From Nakamurella sp. PAMC28650 (lineage in GTDB: Bacteria > Actinomycetota > Actinomycetes > Mycobacteriales > Nakamurellaceae), in NCBI RefSeq assembly GCF_014303395.1, contig NZ_CP060298.1:5537001-5601000 (forward strand): 64,000 bases of DNA. The letters run 5' to 3'. The position numbers were made by a program, and so were the translations under genes. The notes beneath the pieces are model-generated. The model searched no databases. It was not told the origin of the DNA and was given only the letters and a program-made list of their open reading frames with translations. Numbering within the stretch: position 1 is the first letter of the stretch; each line of letters begins with the position of its first letter. Below are positions 34,492 to 44,230 of this stretch, piece after piece.

Positions 34492-35958
34492 CTACAGAGC
34501 GATCCCGACGTACTTGGTCTCCAGGTATTCCTCGATGCCCTCGTTGCCGCCTTCTCGCCCGAGACCGGAGGCCTTGACGCCGCCGAACGGCGCGGCCGGG
34601 TTGGACACGATGCCCTGGTTGATCCCGACCATGCCGGTCTCCAGCCGTTCGGCCACCGTCAGCGCCCGGGTCAGGCTCTCGGTGAAGGCGTAGGCGACGA
34701 GGCCGAACTCGGTGTCGTTGGCCAGTGCGATGCCCTCGTCGTCACTGCCGAAGGTGGTGATCGGGGCGACCGGGCCGAAGATCTCGTTGCTGAACATCCT
34801 GGCCGTTCGTGGCACACCTGTCAGCACCGTCGGGGCGTAGAAATAGCCCCTGTCCCCCACCTTGTCGCCGCCGGTGAGCACCTTCGCGCCATGATCGAGC
34901 GCATCGGCGACAAGCTCCGAGACCTTCTCCACCGCAGCATCATTGATGAGCGGCCCGACCTGCACACCGTCGTCGATACCCCGCCCGACGACCATCGCCC
35001 CCATCCGGGCGGCCAGCCGCTGGGAGAACTCTTCCGCGACCGATTCGTGCACGATGAACCGGTTGGCCGCGGTGCACGCCTCACCGATGTTGCGCATCTT
35101 GGCCAGCATCGCCCCGTCGACCGCGCGGTCGAGATTCGCATCGGCGAAGACGACGAACGGCGCATTGCCGCCGAGTTCCATGCTGACCTTGAGCACCTGC
35201 TGCGCCGACTGCTCGATCAGCTTGCGGCCCACCGGGGTCGACCCGGTGAAGGTCAGCTTGCGCAGCCGGGGGTCGCGGATGATCGGTTCGGACAACGCAC
35301 CGGCGCGCGAAGTGGTGACGACGTTGACCACCCCGGCGGGCAGTCCCGCCTCGGTCAGCAACGAGGCCAGGGCCAGGGTCGTCAACGGCGTCAGCTCGGC
35401 CGGTTTGATCACGACGGTGCAGCCGGCAGCGAGCGCCGGCCCGATCTTGCGCGTGCCCATGGCCAGCGGGAAGTTCCAGGGCGTGATCGCGAACACCGGC
35501 CCGACCGGCTGTTTCATCGTCAACAACCGGGTACCGCCGGACGGCGCGGTGGCGTAACGGCCGGCGATCCGCACGGCCTCCTCGGAGAACCAGCGGAAGA
35601 ACTCGGCGCCGTAGACGACCTCGCCGCGGGCCTCCGCCAGGGGTTTGCCCATCTCCAGCGTCATCAGCAGGGCGAAATCCTCGGTGCGGGCGATCAGCAG
35701 CTCGAAGGCCCTGCGCAGAATCTCGCCGCGGACCCGTGGATGCGTGGCCGCCCAATCCTTCTGGGCCGCGACGGCTGCGTCGAGGGCGAGCATCCCCTGC
35801 GCCGGCGACGCGTCGGCGACCTCGCTCAGGGTTTCACCGTTCGACGGGTCCTCGACCGCGACCTTCCCGTCACCGGCGGTCCAGTCCCCGCCGATGAACA
35901 GACCCGTCGGGACCGCTCCGATGACCTCGGAGATACGGGCTGCGGTGATGCCGGCCAT
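34492..35958 (-). CDS. NAD(P)-dependent aldehyde dehydrogenase (succinate-semialdehyde type)
   Basis: 488 aa. Marks: FAITPWNFPLAMGTRKIGPALA, KPAELTPLTTLAL, FTGSTPVGRKLIEQSAQ, catalytic Glu in SMELGGNAPFVVF, catalytic Cys in NIGEACTAANRF (a GEAC motif, as in succinate-semialdehyde dehydrogenases of the GabD group) and PFGGVKASGLGREGG. ATG 35958 starts the conserved region. Last in a same-strand run after the aldolase, with a 111-bp gap, so membership in that operon is uncertain. Confidence 0.9.
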   Translation of the reverse strand: MAGITAARISEVIGAVPTGLFIGGDWTAGDGKVAVEDPSNGETLSEVADASPAQGMLALDAAVAAQKDWAATHPRVRGEILRRAFELLIARTEDFALLMTLEMGKPLAEARGEVVYGAEFFRWFSEEAVRIAGRYATAPSGGTRLLTMKQPVGPVFAITPWNFPLAMGTRKIGPALAAGCTVVIKPAELTPLTTLALASLLTEAGLPAGVVNVVTTSRAGALSEPIIRDPRLRKLTFTGSTPVGRKLIEQSAQQVLKVSMELGGNAPFVVFADANLDRAVDGAMLAKMRNIGEACTAANRFIVHESVAEEFSQRLAARMGAMVVGRGIDDGVQVGPLINDAAVEKVSELVADALDHGAKVLTGGDKVGDRGYFYAPTVLTGVPRTARMFSNEIFGPVAPITTFGSDDEGIALANDTEFGLVAYAFTESLTRALTVAERLETGMVGINQGIVSNPAAPFGGVKASGLGREGGNEGIEEYLETKYVGIAL

Positions 35959-36069
35959 GGATGCCTCTTCCTCGTTGGCGTACTGCGCGTCGCGGCCGCG
36001 CTGCCGGACCGGGTCGATCCTAGTTCCGGCTATCACCAGGCTCGAACCCAGACCACGTGGCGCGGAGAC

Positions 36070-36903
36070 TCAGCCGTGCAGGAGCCGGAGCAGCATCGCC
36101 ACCTCGGCGGCCACGGCGTCCCGTCCGGGGCCGAGGTACTTCCGCGGATCGGTGACCTTCGGATCAGCGTGCAGCACCTGCCGGACCACCGCGGTCATCA
36201 CCTGGTTCAGCCTGGTCGCGATGTTCACCTTCGCCATGCCCACCTTGACCGCAGCGACCAGCCCGGGGTCGTCGACGCCCGAGGAGCCATGCAGCACAAG
36301 CGGAACCGGCACACTCTGGTGGAGCCACCTGACCAGTTCCAGATCGACCTGGGCCGATCGGTCGGCCATCGCGTGGGAGGTCCCCACCGCTACCGCGAGG
36401 CTGTCCACCCCGGTCGCGGCGACGAAAGCCGCCGCCTCGGTCGGGTCCGTCCGCACCCCGGGGGCGTGCGCACCGTCCTTGCCGCCGACCTCGCCGAGCT
36501 CGGCTTCGACGGCGACGCCGGCGGAATGGCAGCGAGCCACCACCGCGGCCGTACGGACCTGATTCTGCTCGTAGGGCAGCTTGGCACCGTCGAACATCAC
36601 GGAGGTGAAGCCGAGGGCGACGGCCTGGTCGATCAGATCTTCGCTCTCAGCGTGGTCGAGGTGGACCACCACCGGAACGGTTGCCTGTGCGGCGATCGCC
36701 AGACTGGCCGCCCCGATCCCGGCCAGCCCACGGTGGAATGCGGCCGTGTTCTCCGAGACCTGCAGTACTACCGGCAGTCCGGCTCGCTCGGCACCGGCGA
36801 CGATGGCTTCGGCGTGCTCGATCTGGATCACGTTGAACGCACCGACGGCGTAGCCGCCCGCGCTGGCACCGGCCAGCAGCGGGCGGGGGTCTGACAAGGT
36901 CAC
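36070..36903 (-). CDS. Class II fructose/tagatose-bisphosphate aldolase family protein
   Basis: 277 aa zinc aldolase. Marks: YAVGAFNVIQIEHAEAI, VVHLDHAESEDLI (catalytic Asp, zinc His), FDGAKLPYEQN, EAELGEVGGKDG, LVLHGSSGVDDPG (zinc His) and GMAKVNIATRLNQ. Size fits the GatY/KbaY/Fba group. It would cleave a phosphorylated keto-sugar produced by the neighbouring kinases. GTG 36903 start. Substrate not determinable by eye. Confidence 0.9.
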   Translation of the reverse strand: MTLSDPRPLLAGASAGGYAVGAFNVIQIEHAEAIVAGAERAGLPVVLQVSENTAAFHRGLAGIGAASLAIAAQATVPVVVHLDHAESEDLIDQAVALGFTSVMFDGAKLPYEQNQVRTAAVVARCHSAGVAVEAELGEVGGKDGAHAPGVRTDPTEAAAFVAATGVDSLAVAVGTSHAMADRSAQVDLELVRWLHQSVPVPLVLHGSSGVDDPGLVAAVKVGMAKVNIATRLNQVMTAVVRQVLHADPKVTDPRKYLGPGRDAVAAEVAMLLRLLHG

Positions 36904-37035
36904 TGGGTCTCCCTGGGTCGTGAGTGCGGACGAATGGCCGGTTGCGCAGACAGAAGTGCCCGTTTCAAGGTCTGCGCGCCCCGATGCGGGCCGAAGCGGG
37001 CGCGGCGGGAGTTCTTGTATGCGCCGAGGGGGCCG

Positions 37036-38529
37036 TCACCGCGCCTCGACCGACTGCAGGGCCGCCACGGTGGCCGACCAGATGCGGTAGCGACTGTCCA
37101 GCAGCGGCTTGCGCTCCGGACGGGGGTGCTGGGTCCGGACGACCGTGACGCAGGCCTGCGCCGCCTGGTCGATGTCGGCGAACACACCGGCTCCGACGCC
37201 GGCCAGCATGGCCGATCCCCGGGCACCCGCCTCGACCGCGTCGGTCACCTCCACCGACAGCCCGGTGGCGTCGGCGAACAGCTGGGTCCATGCGGCGCTA
37301 CGACTTCCACCTCCCGCAAGACGGACGGGGCGGGTGTCGATGGGCCCGGCGTTCTCCAGCGCCTCGAGGTGATAGCGGTGGGTGAAGACGACACCCTCGA
37401 GGCCGGCCCGCAGCATGTCGGCCGGTCCGTGCCAACTACCGAGACCGGTGAAGGCACCTCGGATCGCCGGCGTCAGCATGGTGCCGTAGACGAACGGCAG
37501 GAAGAACGGGTCGTCCGGGGCCACCGCCCCGCCGCCGCGGTCGGCCAGAGCCGCCGCGACCGCCTCGCCGACGAAGTCGGACGGCTGGACGGTGACCTGC
37601 CGAACCCAGTCGACCGCCGTCGCCCCGGCCGGCGAGGTGGACATCAGCAGGAACCGTCCGTCGGTCAGGGAACCCCGCGCCTGCCACTGCCACGAGGGCA
37701 GCGCGTCCGGCCCGACCAACTGGTTGATGTTGAAGGTGCCCATGATCGCGCTGACGCTTCCCAGCGTCAGCGCTCCGATGCCCAGAGCGGCGGCGTGGAC
37801 GTCATGACTGCCGGTGATGACCGGCGTGCCCACCCGCAGACCCGTTGCAGCGGATGCTTTCTCCGTGACCCGGCCGGCCACCGCCGCGCTCGGCAGGATC
37901 GGCGGCAGCAGGTGCGCCGCGTCGGTCAGCCCGCAGAGCTCGATCGCCTCCGGGGACCACTGACGGGCCCGGACGTCGCAGAGCCCGGCAGCCGCCTCCG
38001 TGGGGTCGGTGGCCACCTCGCCGGTCAGTTGCAGACGGAGCCAGTCCTTGCAGAAGAGCATGTGCGCGGCCCGCTCGAAAGATTCGGGCTCGTGGTCCCG
38101 CAGCCACGACAGCGTGGCGGGGGGGGTGTAGGGCGCCGGGACCTGCCCGGTGATGGCCATCAGCCGCTCGGACACCGCGCCGGTGTTCCAGCGGTCGCAG
38201 TAGGACGCCGCCCGGGAGTCGGTGGCCAGGATCGCCGCCCTGACCGGACGGAGACCGGCGTCGACCAGGTAGAGACCGTCGCCGTGCGCACCGATCCCGA
38301 CGCTGACCACCTCCGAGGCGTCGATGCCCGCGTCGGCCAGTGCGTCGGCAACGGCGCCGGCCGCGGATGTCCAGACGACGTCCATGTCCCTCTCCTGCCA
38401 ACGCGGGTGCAGGCTGAAGGTTGCAGTAGGCCTTGCGCCACGGCCGATCTCGGCGCCACGATCGTCGAAGACGGCCGCTTTGATGACGGTGTGGCCCGCG
38501 TCGACGCCGACCAGGTAGCCGCCGCTCAC
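37036..38529 (-). CDS. FGGY-family carbohydrate kinase
   Basis: About 497 aa. FGGY ATPase fold: YLVGVDAGHTVIKAAVFDDRG (phosphate 1, as family pattern), GIGAHGDGLYLVD, CKDWLRLQLTGEVATDPTEA, ITGSHDVHAAALGIGA, TSPAGATAVDWV, VFTHRYHLEAL and LAGGGSRSAAWTQLFAD. It phosphorylates a polyol or sugar. The start GTG 38529 overlaps the TGA of the dehydrogenase gene by 4 bp, so the two are coupled. Which sugar is unclear: the fold covers xylulose, erythritol, AI-2 and other substrates. Confidence 0.9.
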   Translation of the reverse strand: MSGGYLVGVDAGHTVIKAAVFDDRGAEIGRGARPTATFSLHPRWQERDMDVVWTSAAGAVADALADAGIDASEVVSVGIGAHGDGLYLVDAGLRPVRAAILATDSRAASYCDRWNTGAVSERLMAITGQVPAPYTPPATLSWLRDHEPESFERAAHMLFCKDWLRLQLTGEVATDPTEAAAGLCDVRARQWSPEAIELCGLTDAAHLLPPILPSAAVAGRVTEKASAATGLRVGTPVITGSHDVHAAALGIGALTLGSVSAIMGTFNINQLVGPDALPSWQWQARGSLTDGRFLLMSTSPAGATAVDWVRQVTVQPSDFVGEAVAAALADRGGGAVAPDDPFFLPFVYGTMLTPAIRGAFTGLGSWHGPADMLRAGLEGVVFTHRYHLEALENAGPIDTRPVRLAGGGSRSAAWTQLFADATGLSVEVTDAVEAGARGSAMLAGVGAGVFADIDQAAQACVTVVRTQHPRPERKPLLDSRYRIWSATVAALQSVEAR

Positions 38530-39638
38530 CGCCAACCCAGTTCCTTCGCGTTGACCGCCTCGAACACCCTGCCGGTGGCGGCGAATTCGGCTGCGGCGGC
38601 GACCACCATCCGGGCGGAGGTGATGTTGGTGCCGGCCGTGTCACCGCCGAAATGGGTGGTCATGGTGACGTTGTCCAGCTTCCGCCAGCGTGAGTCGGGT
38701 GGCAGTGGCTCGTCGTCGAAGACATCCAGCGCCGCACCGGAGATGCCGCCGGCTGCCAGTACCTCGTAGAGGGCGTCGTAGTCGACCAGCCGGGAGCGGG
38801 CACCGTTGATGAAGTAGGCGCCCGCCTTCATGGCGGCGAACTGCTCCCTGCCGATGAAGCGGGAGGTCTCCGGCGACAACCTGGCCAGGACCAGGATGAA
38901 GTCCGACTGCTCGAAGACGTCGATCAGGCTGTCCACCTTGGTGACACCGGACTCGGCGAGCGACTCGGCCGAGGCGTAAGGGTCGTAGGCGATCAGTTTC
39001 GGGCCGAATCCGGAGACCCGCTGCGAGAACACCCTCCCGACGTGGCCGAACCCGACCATACCGACGGTGGAATGGGCGATCTCGACCCGGCTCCCCGGGA
39101 AGTCCTTGCGCCATCCGCCGGATTTGATCGACTGGTCGGCGCGGGAGATGTTGCGGGTCTCGGACAGCATCAGACCGATCTGCAGTTCGGCGACCGCGCC
39201 GGCGTTCCGCCCCATCGCCGGGACGACACCGATACCGCGGGCCGTGGCGGCGGCCACGTCGATGTTCTCCAGGCCCGCTCTGGCGACCGAGATCAGCTTG
39301 AGATCGGCGCCGGCCGCGATGACGTCGGCCCCGACCGGCGCGAAGTGCAGGCCGAGCACGGCGGCACCTGCGACGGCGGCCAGGATCTCGGGTGACGCGG
39401 GCACCTGGTTCGGTCCTCTGACTTCCATGATGGCCTGCGCCGCATGATGTTCGGACTTGTTACCGGTCAGCGCAACACCCCGTAGGGACAACCGGCCGGC
39501 TCGATCGGGCGGCAGATGACCGAGAGCGTCGGCATAGTCGTCGACCGTGATGAACCCGTCGCCGACCACCAGGAGATCGAGCGGCGTCACGGGCGGGAGG
39601 ATGGGGCTGTCGGTGGGCGTCGGGCTGTCGGCGGTCAT
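38526..39638 (-). CDS. D-isomer-specific 2-hydroxyacid dehydrogenase
   Basis: 370 aa NAD-dependent dehydrogenase. Marks: VARAGLENIDVAAATARGI (catalytic Arg region), NAGAVAELQIGLML, Rossmann motif VGFGHVGRVFSQRVSGFG, DVFDDEPLPPDS (Glu) and TTHFGGDTAG (His). The family's His is in THFGG rather than the more common TPHIGG. ATG 39638 (MTADSPTPT) gives a 15-residue Pro/Thr tail before the fold. Coupled to the FGGY kinase; together they suggest oxidation or reduction of a hydroxy-acid or sugar acid. Confidence 0.9.
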   Translation of the reverse strand: MTADSPTPTDSPILPPVTPLDLLVVGDGFITVDDYADALGHLPPDRAGRLSLRGVALTGNKSEHHAAQAIMEVRGPNQVPASPEILAAVAGAAVLGLHFAPVGADVIAAGADLKLISVARAGLENIDVAAATARGIGVVPAMGRNAGAVAELQIGLMLSETRNISRADQSIKSGGWRKDFPGSRVEIAHSTVGMVGFGHVGRVFSQRVSGFGPKLIAYDPYASAESLAESGVTKVDSLIDVFEQSDFILVLARLSPETSRFIGREQFAAMKAGAYFINGARSRLVDYDALYEVLAAGGISGAALDVFDDEPLPPDSRWRKLDNVTMTTHFGGDTAGTNITSARMVVAAAAEFAATGRVFEAVNAKELGWR

Positions 39639-39669
39639 GGAGGTCCTTCTACTGGGCGGGTCGGAATGG

Positions 39670-40650
39670 TCAGGACAGGGCGGTGATGCGGACGGCGGTG
39701 ACGTCGGCCCCGCCCGCCACGTCACCGGAGGTGCTCTGCATCGCGCAGGCGGCGGTCCCCCAGGCCACCGCGGTGGCGAGCGCACCGCCGGGCGCTGGGA
39801 TCTCGCCCGGATTCGCCGAGCCCGCGACCGACAGGAAGCCCGCCAGCAGCGCATCACCGGCACCGACGGTGTTGACCGGCACGATGGCCGGCGCGACGGC
39901 GTGCCAACAGCCGCGGCCGTCGGCGTAGACCGCGCCGCCGGCACCCAGCGTCGCCAGCACGGCGCCACCGGTGCGCGCCGAGAGTTGTTGCGCCCAGCCG
40001 GAAGCCAGCTCGACCAGGGATGTTCCGGCGGAATCGCGACCGTCGGGATCGAGGGTGTGCACGTCGACCCCGATCAGCTCGGCCAGTTCGAGGTGGTTGG
40101 GGGCGATCAGATCGGGCCGGGCCGCCAGCGCCGCATCCAGCGCCGCGCCGGAGGAGTCGACCGCGCTGCGCGCACCGAGCCGCCGGGCCAACTCGACCAG
40201 TTGCGCCGGCAACTGATCAGCGCCGGCCGGGACAGACCCGGAACACAGCACCCAGGCGCCCGGGTGCTGCAGCAGCAGGTCCTCGACGATCCGCTTCACG
40301 TCGTCCCAGACCGATTCCGGCAAGCCCGGGGAGGGCGCATTCATCTTCGTGGTGGAGTGGCCGACAACGGCCAGCGTGGTATTGGTCCTGGTGGGTATCG
40401 ATGTCTGCACGGCCAGGAACGGCACCGCATCCGCGGTCAGCAGTTCGGCCAGATGACGACCCTCCGGGCCGCCGAGGGGGAGAACGGCGACGGTGGCGGC
40501 CCCGGCGGCAGCCAGCGCCCTGGACACGTTGACGCCCTTGCCGCTTGCCTCGACCTCGCTCGAGATCGCCCTGTTGACACGACCTTCGAGCATCTGCGCG
40601 GCCCGGTACGTCCGATCGAGGCCCGGTGCCGGCGTGACGGTCAGGATCAT
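39670..40650 (-). CDS. PfkB-family kinase (1-phosphofructokinase/tagatose-6-P kinase like)
   Basis: 326 aa. PfkB marks: TVTPAPGLDRTYRA start, ASGKGVNVSRALAAAG (substrate/GG motif), PLGGPEGRHLAELL, NHLELAELIG and the C-terminal anion-hole NTVGAGDALLAGF with catalytic Asp. The start closely resembles FruK/LacC enzymes, which phosphorylate hexose-phosphates before aldol cleavage; that fits with the class II aldolase here. Its ATG overlaps the deoR stop by 4 bp (ATGA). Confidence 0.9.
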   Translation of the reverse strand: MILTVTPAPGLDRTYRAAQMLEGRVNRAISSEVEASGKGVNVSRALAAAGAATVAVLPLGGPEGRHLAELLTADAVPFLAVQTSIPTRTNTTLAVVGHSTTKMNAPSPGLPESVWDDVKRIVEDLLLQHPGAWVLCSGSVPAGADQLPAQLVELARRLGARSAVDSSGAALDAALAARPDLIAPNHLELAELIGVDVHTLDPDGRDSAGTSLVELASGWAQQLSARTGGAVLATLGAGGAVYADGRGCWHAVAPAIVPVNTVGAGDALLAGFLSVAGSANPGEIPAPGGALATAVAWGTAACAMQSTSGDVAGGADVTAVRITALS

Positions 40651-41408
40651 GTGAGGACCACTTGAACCCCCTGCTTGCGAATGGCTTCGACGACCCCTCC
40701 GGGCGCGGAGGTCTCGGTGACGATCAGATCCATGTCGGTGACCCTGGCGAATCTGGCGAACGCGTCGTGGCCGAACTTGGTGGCGTCCGCCAGCAGCACC
40801 CGACGACGAGAAGCAGCCACCGCAGCCGTCTTCACCGTCGCGACGGCCAGATCGGGACAGCTCAGACCGTGCCGGGCGGTCACCCCGTTCGCCCCGAGGA
40901 AGGCGACGTCGATCGCGAACTCCGACAGCATGCCGGCCGGCAGGGCACCCGCTGCGGCCAGCGAACCGGATCGGACCGGGCCGCCCAGCAGGATCAACGA
41001 GATGCGGGGGTGGGCGTTGAGGACGGTGACCACCGGGATCGAGCCGGTGACGACGGTCAGCGGGCGTTCCGGGTCCAGCGTCAGGGCCACCATCACGGCC
41101 GTCGAGCCCTCGTCCAGGAAGATCACCTCGGCGTCACGGATCTCGGCCCGGGCGCGCGCGGCGATACGCGTCTTCTCCGGCTGGTTGCGTGCGGATCGGC
41201 TGCTGACGGTCCCCTCGAAACCGATCCGGTCGGCCGGCAGCGCACCTCCGTGCACCCGGTTGACCAGACCCTGCTTCGCCAGGTCCGCCAGATCCCGGCG
41301 AACCGTCTCCGGCGCCACCAGGAAGCTGCCGGCGAGGTCGTTGACGGCGACCCGACCGTCACGCCGCGCGATGGCCAGGATCTGCTGGCGACGCTCCACC
41401 GCGTACAT
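40647..41408 (-). CDS. DeoR-family transcriptional regulator
   Basis: 253 aa. N-terminal HTH about residues 5-60 (ERRQQILAIARRDGRVAVNDLAGSF, VAPETVRRDLADLAKQGLVNRVHGGA as family pattern). C-terminal DeoR sensor domain about 75-235 (FLDEGSTAVMVAL, VVTGSIPVVTVL, GANGVTARHGLSCPD, LLADATKFGHDAFARFARV). These sense phosphorylated sugars. First gene of the leftward sugar run, coupled to the PfkB gene. ATG 41408 is chosen; an upstream in-frame extension has no HTH similarity. Confidence 0.92.
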   Translation of the reverse strand: MYAVERRQQILAIARRDGRVAVNDLAGSFLVAPETVRRDLADLAKQGLVNRVHGGALPADRIGFEGTVSSRSARNQPEKTRIAARARAEIRDAEVIFLDEGSTAVMVALTLDPERPLTVVTGSIPVVTVLNAHPRISLILLGGPVRSGSLAAAGALPAGMLSEFAIDVAFLGANGVTARHGLSCPDLAVATVKTAAVAASRRRVLLADATKFGHDAFARFARVTDMDLIVTETSAPGGVVEAIRKQGVQVVLT

Positions 41409-41649
41409 GGCGCCGTCGCCTCCCTCGCTGATCCCGCATCTCCTCGCATCCACGACCTGCGTCGGCCCGGTTCTTCACCGGCTTGCCTGCCCGTTTCGGT
41501 GGGCACCGGTTTGTTCCTGGCCGTTTGAGCTTGACCCACCTCACCCTCCCGCGCAAGCTGTCCCTGGAACGGACGCGAACTTCGGCCAGGTGGTTCAGGT
41601 CGGGCAGGTCCGGGCACGCACACGATTGCTCCAACCCGACCGCCCAAGG

Positions 41650-44095
41650 ATGACGATGTCCCAGAACGGCAACAACAGCACCCCGGTCACCGAGCCGACC
41701 GCGCCCACCGCCGACCGGTTCGACGCGCTCGTCGCCGGCCTCCCGCTGGAGCGCAGGGTCACCCTGCTGACCGGCCACACTGCGTTCACGATGACTCCGG
41801 AACCGTCGATCGGACTCGGCGAGATCGCCCTGTCCGACGGGCCGACCGGTGTCCGCGGCCTGAAGTTCACCGGGGGACGGCAGGTCTCGCTGTTTCCCAA
41901 CGCCACCCTCCTGGCCTCGGCCTGGAGCCAGGACAACGCCGAACTCGTCGGTGGCCTCCTCGCCGAGGAGGCCATGGCCCAGGAGATCCACGTGGTCCTG
42001 GGCCCGACCATCAACCTGCACCGCTCCCTGCTGGGAGGACGGCTTTTCGAGGCCTACTCCGAGGACCCGCTGCTGACCGGCCGACTCGCCGCCGCCTACG
42101 TCCGGGGTCTGCAGCGGCACGGCGTGGGCGCCTGCCTGAAGCACCTGGTGGCCAACGAGTCCGAGACCCAGCGCAACTCGATGAACAGCCGGCTGGACGA
42201 GGCGACGCTGCGGGAGCTCTACCTGCTGCCGTTCGAGATCGCCGTGCAGGAGTCGCAGCCCTGGTCGGTGATGGCCGCCTACAACGACGTCAACGGTGTC
42301 GCCGCGACCGAACAGGACCACGTCATCAACCGAATCCTCAAGGGCGAGTGGAGTTTCGACGGCCTGGTGATGTCCGACTGGTTCGCCACCAAGACCGCGG
42401 CCGCAGCGGCCAACGGAGGGCTCGACCTGGTCATGCCGGGTCCGGCCGGGCCGTGGGGCGACGCACTCGTCGCCGCAGTACGGGCCGGCGAGGTGGACGA
42501 AACCACCATCGACGACCACCTCCGCCGGATCCTGTTGCTGGCCGAGCGGGTCGGTGCCCTCGGCGGGCCGCGGGTCTTCCCGACGGACCTGCCCGCACCG
42601 GACAGCAGCATCCGCCGCGAACAGCTCACCCGACTGGCCGCCGACGGTATCACCGTGCTGACCAACTCCGGAGTCCTCCCGTTGGCCCCCCACAGCTCGG
42701 TCGCCCTGATCGGCCGGCATGCGATCGAGACGATCGACATGGGCGGCGGTTCGGCCCAGGTCAACCCGCCCTACCAGGTCAGCGTCGCCCAGGGTCTGCT
42801 CGAGTTGCTCGGACGACGGCTGACCATCACCGACGGGGTCGAGGTCCGCACCAGGCCGGTGGTCGCCCGCCCGGACTTCGTCACCGATCCGCGGACCGGG
42901 GGCCGGCGGGACGTTGATGCGCTACGGCACCCCGATGATCATGGTCGGTTTCGACGACGATCTCCCCAGACCCGCTGCCACCGCGGTCTTCCGGGCCCGG
43001 ATCACCGCCCACGGACCCGTCGAGCTCGGCTTCGTGGGGCTCGGCCGCTGGCAACTCGATGCTGGAACCGAACGCCTCACGGCGACCATCACCCCGACGT
43101 CCGCCGACCCCGGGGAGGCCGTGCTGCGGCCACCGTCCAAGGTCTTCACCGTCGACGTGGACGGCGAACTCGACGTCGTCGCCACGGTGGACCTTCGCCC
43201 GGGGCCCGATGCCGGTGCCGCCGGTGGCCTCGGGATGGTCGGTCTGCTCGGGCTGGTCGCCCGCCCGGCGGCGCCTCCGGTCGAGCAGGTCCTGGCGGCT
43301 GCCGTCGCTGCCGCTGCCGCAGCCGATGTCGCGGTGGTCGTCGTCGGGCTGACCGAGGAGCAGGAGACCGAGTCGGTCGACAAGGACACTCTCGCGCTTC
43401 CCGGCGCGCAGGATGCGCTCGTCATTGCCGTGGCGACGGTGGCCAGGCAGACCGTCGTCGTGGTCAATGCGGCCACACCGATCCTGATGCCGTGGCTGGA
43501 CGCGGTCGACGCCGTGCTCTGGGTCGGTCTGCCCGGGCAGGAGGGCGGGCACGCGGTGGCGGCCACCCTGGTCGGTGACATCGAACCGGCCGGCCGGCTC
43601 GTCACCACGTTCCCGGTCGCGGACGACGCCGCTCCCGCCTGGTCGGTGACCCCGACGGACGGGACCCTGGAATACACGGAGGGAACCTTCATCGGCTACC
43701 GCGGCCACGCCGCCGGACACGCTCCGGCACCGGCCTTCTGGCTCGGCCATGGCCTCGGCTACAGCACCTGGGAGTACGCCGAACCGGCGCTGGTGCCCGG
43801 CGGCTCCACCTCGCCGACGGTCGAGGTGTGCATCACCAACTCCGGTGCACGGGACAGCCGGGAGGTCGTGCAGGTCTACTTCCAGCCGGTCGAGGCCGAC
43901 CAACCGGTCCGCCTGGTCGGCTGGCAGGCCGCCCGGGTGGCCGGCGGTCTGAGCAGTACCGTCACCGTCGCGACCGACGCGAGGCTGTGGCGGCGGTGGG
44001 ACACCTCGGTCGATCGCTGGACCGCACTGACCCCCGGCGGGAAACTGCTGATCGCCCGCGGGCTCGGTGACGTCCGCGGAACCATCCAGCTGTGA
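41650..44095 (+). pseudogene. GH3-family beta-glucosidase, split by a +1 frameshift near 42900
   Basis: The 5' part (41650 to about 42900) has the GH3 catalytic barrel: LGEIALSDGPTGVRG, HRSLLGGRLFEAYSEDPLL, KHLVANESETQRNSMNSRLD, and the nucleophile Asp in GLVMSDWFA (about residue 242). The 3' part, in the +1 frame (about 42900-44095), has the GH3 C-domain (VGLTEEQETESVDKDTLALP, WVGLPGQEGGHAVAA, FWLGHGLGYSTWEY) and a fibronectin-III-like end. Deleting one G from the GGGGG at 42898-42902 joins the frames as DPRTGAGGTLMRYG, so the rest of the gene is intact. Either a recent mutation or a sequence error. Start ATG 41650 or 41656. There is no signal peptide, so it is cytosolic. Divergent from the DeoR operon. 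Confidence 0.85.
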
Positions 44096-44230
44096 GCCGG
44101 GATCGCCGGCTGTCGGGGTGAGTTGACGTCGGGGTCGCTCTGAGTGGTCCCTGGCTCGTCAGATGGTGGTGGTGTGCACTCCGACCAGGGGATACCGGAT
44201 CGGCAGCCGACCACGGAGAATGACCCTCAA

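Noticed and set aside
42880-42920. Programmed ribosomal frameshift in the GH3 gene
   Set aside because: No slippery heptamer with stimulatory structure is evident and the family does not use frameshifting; mutation or sequence error is simpler.
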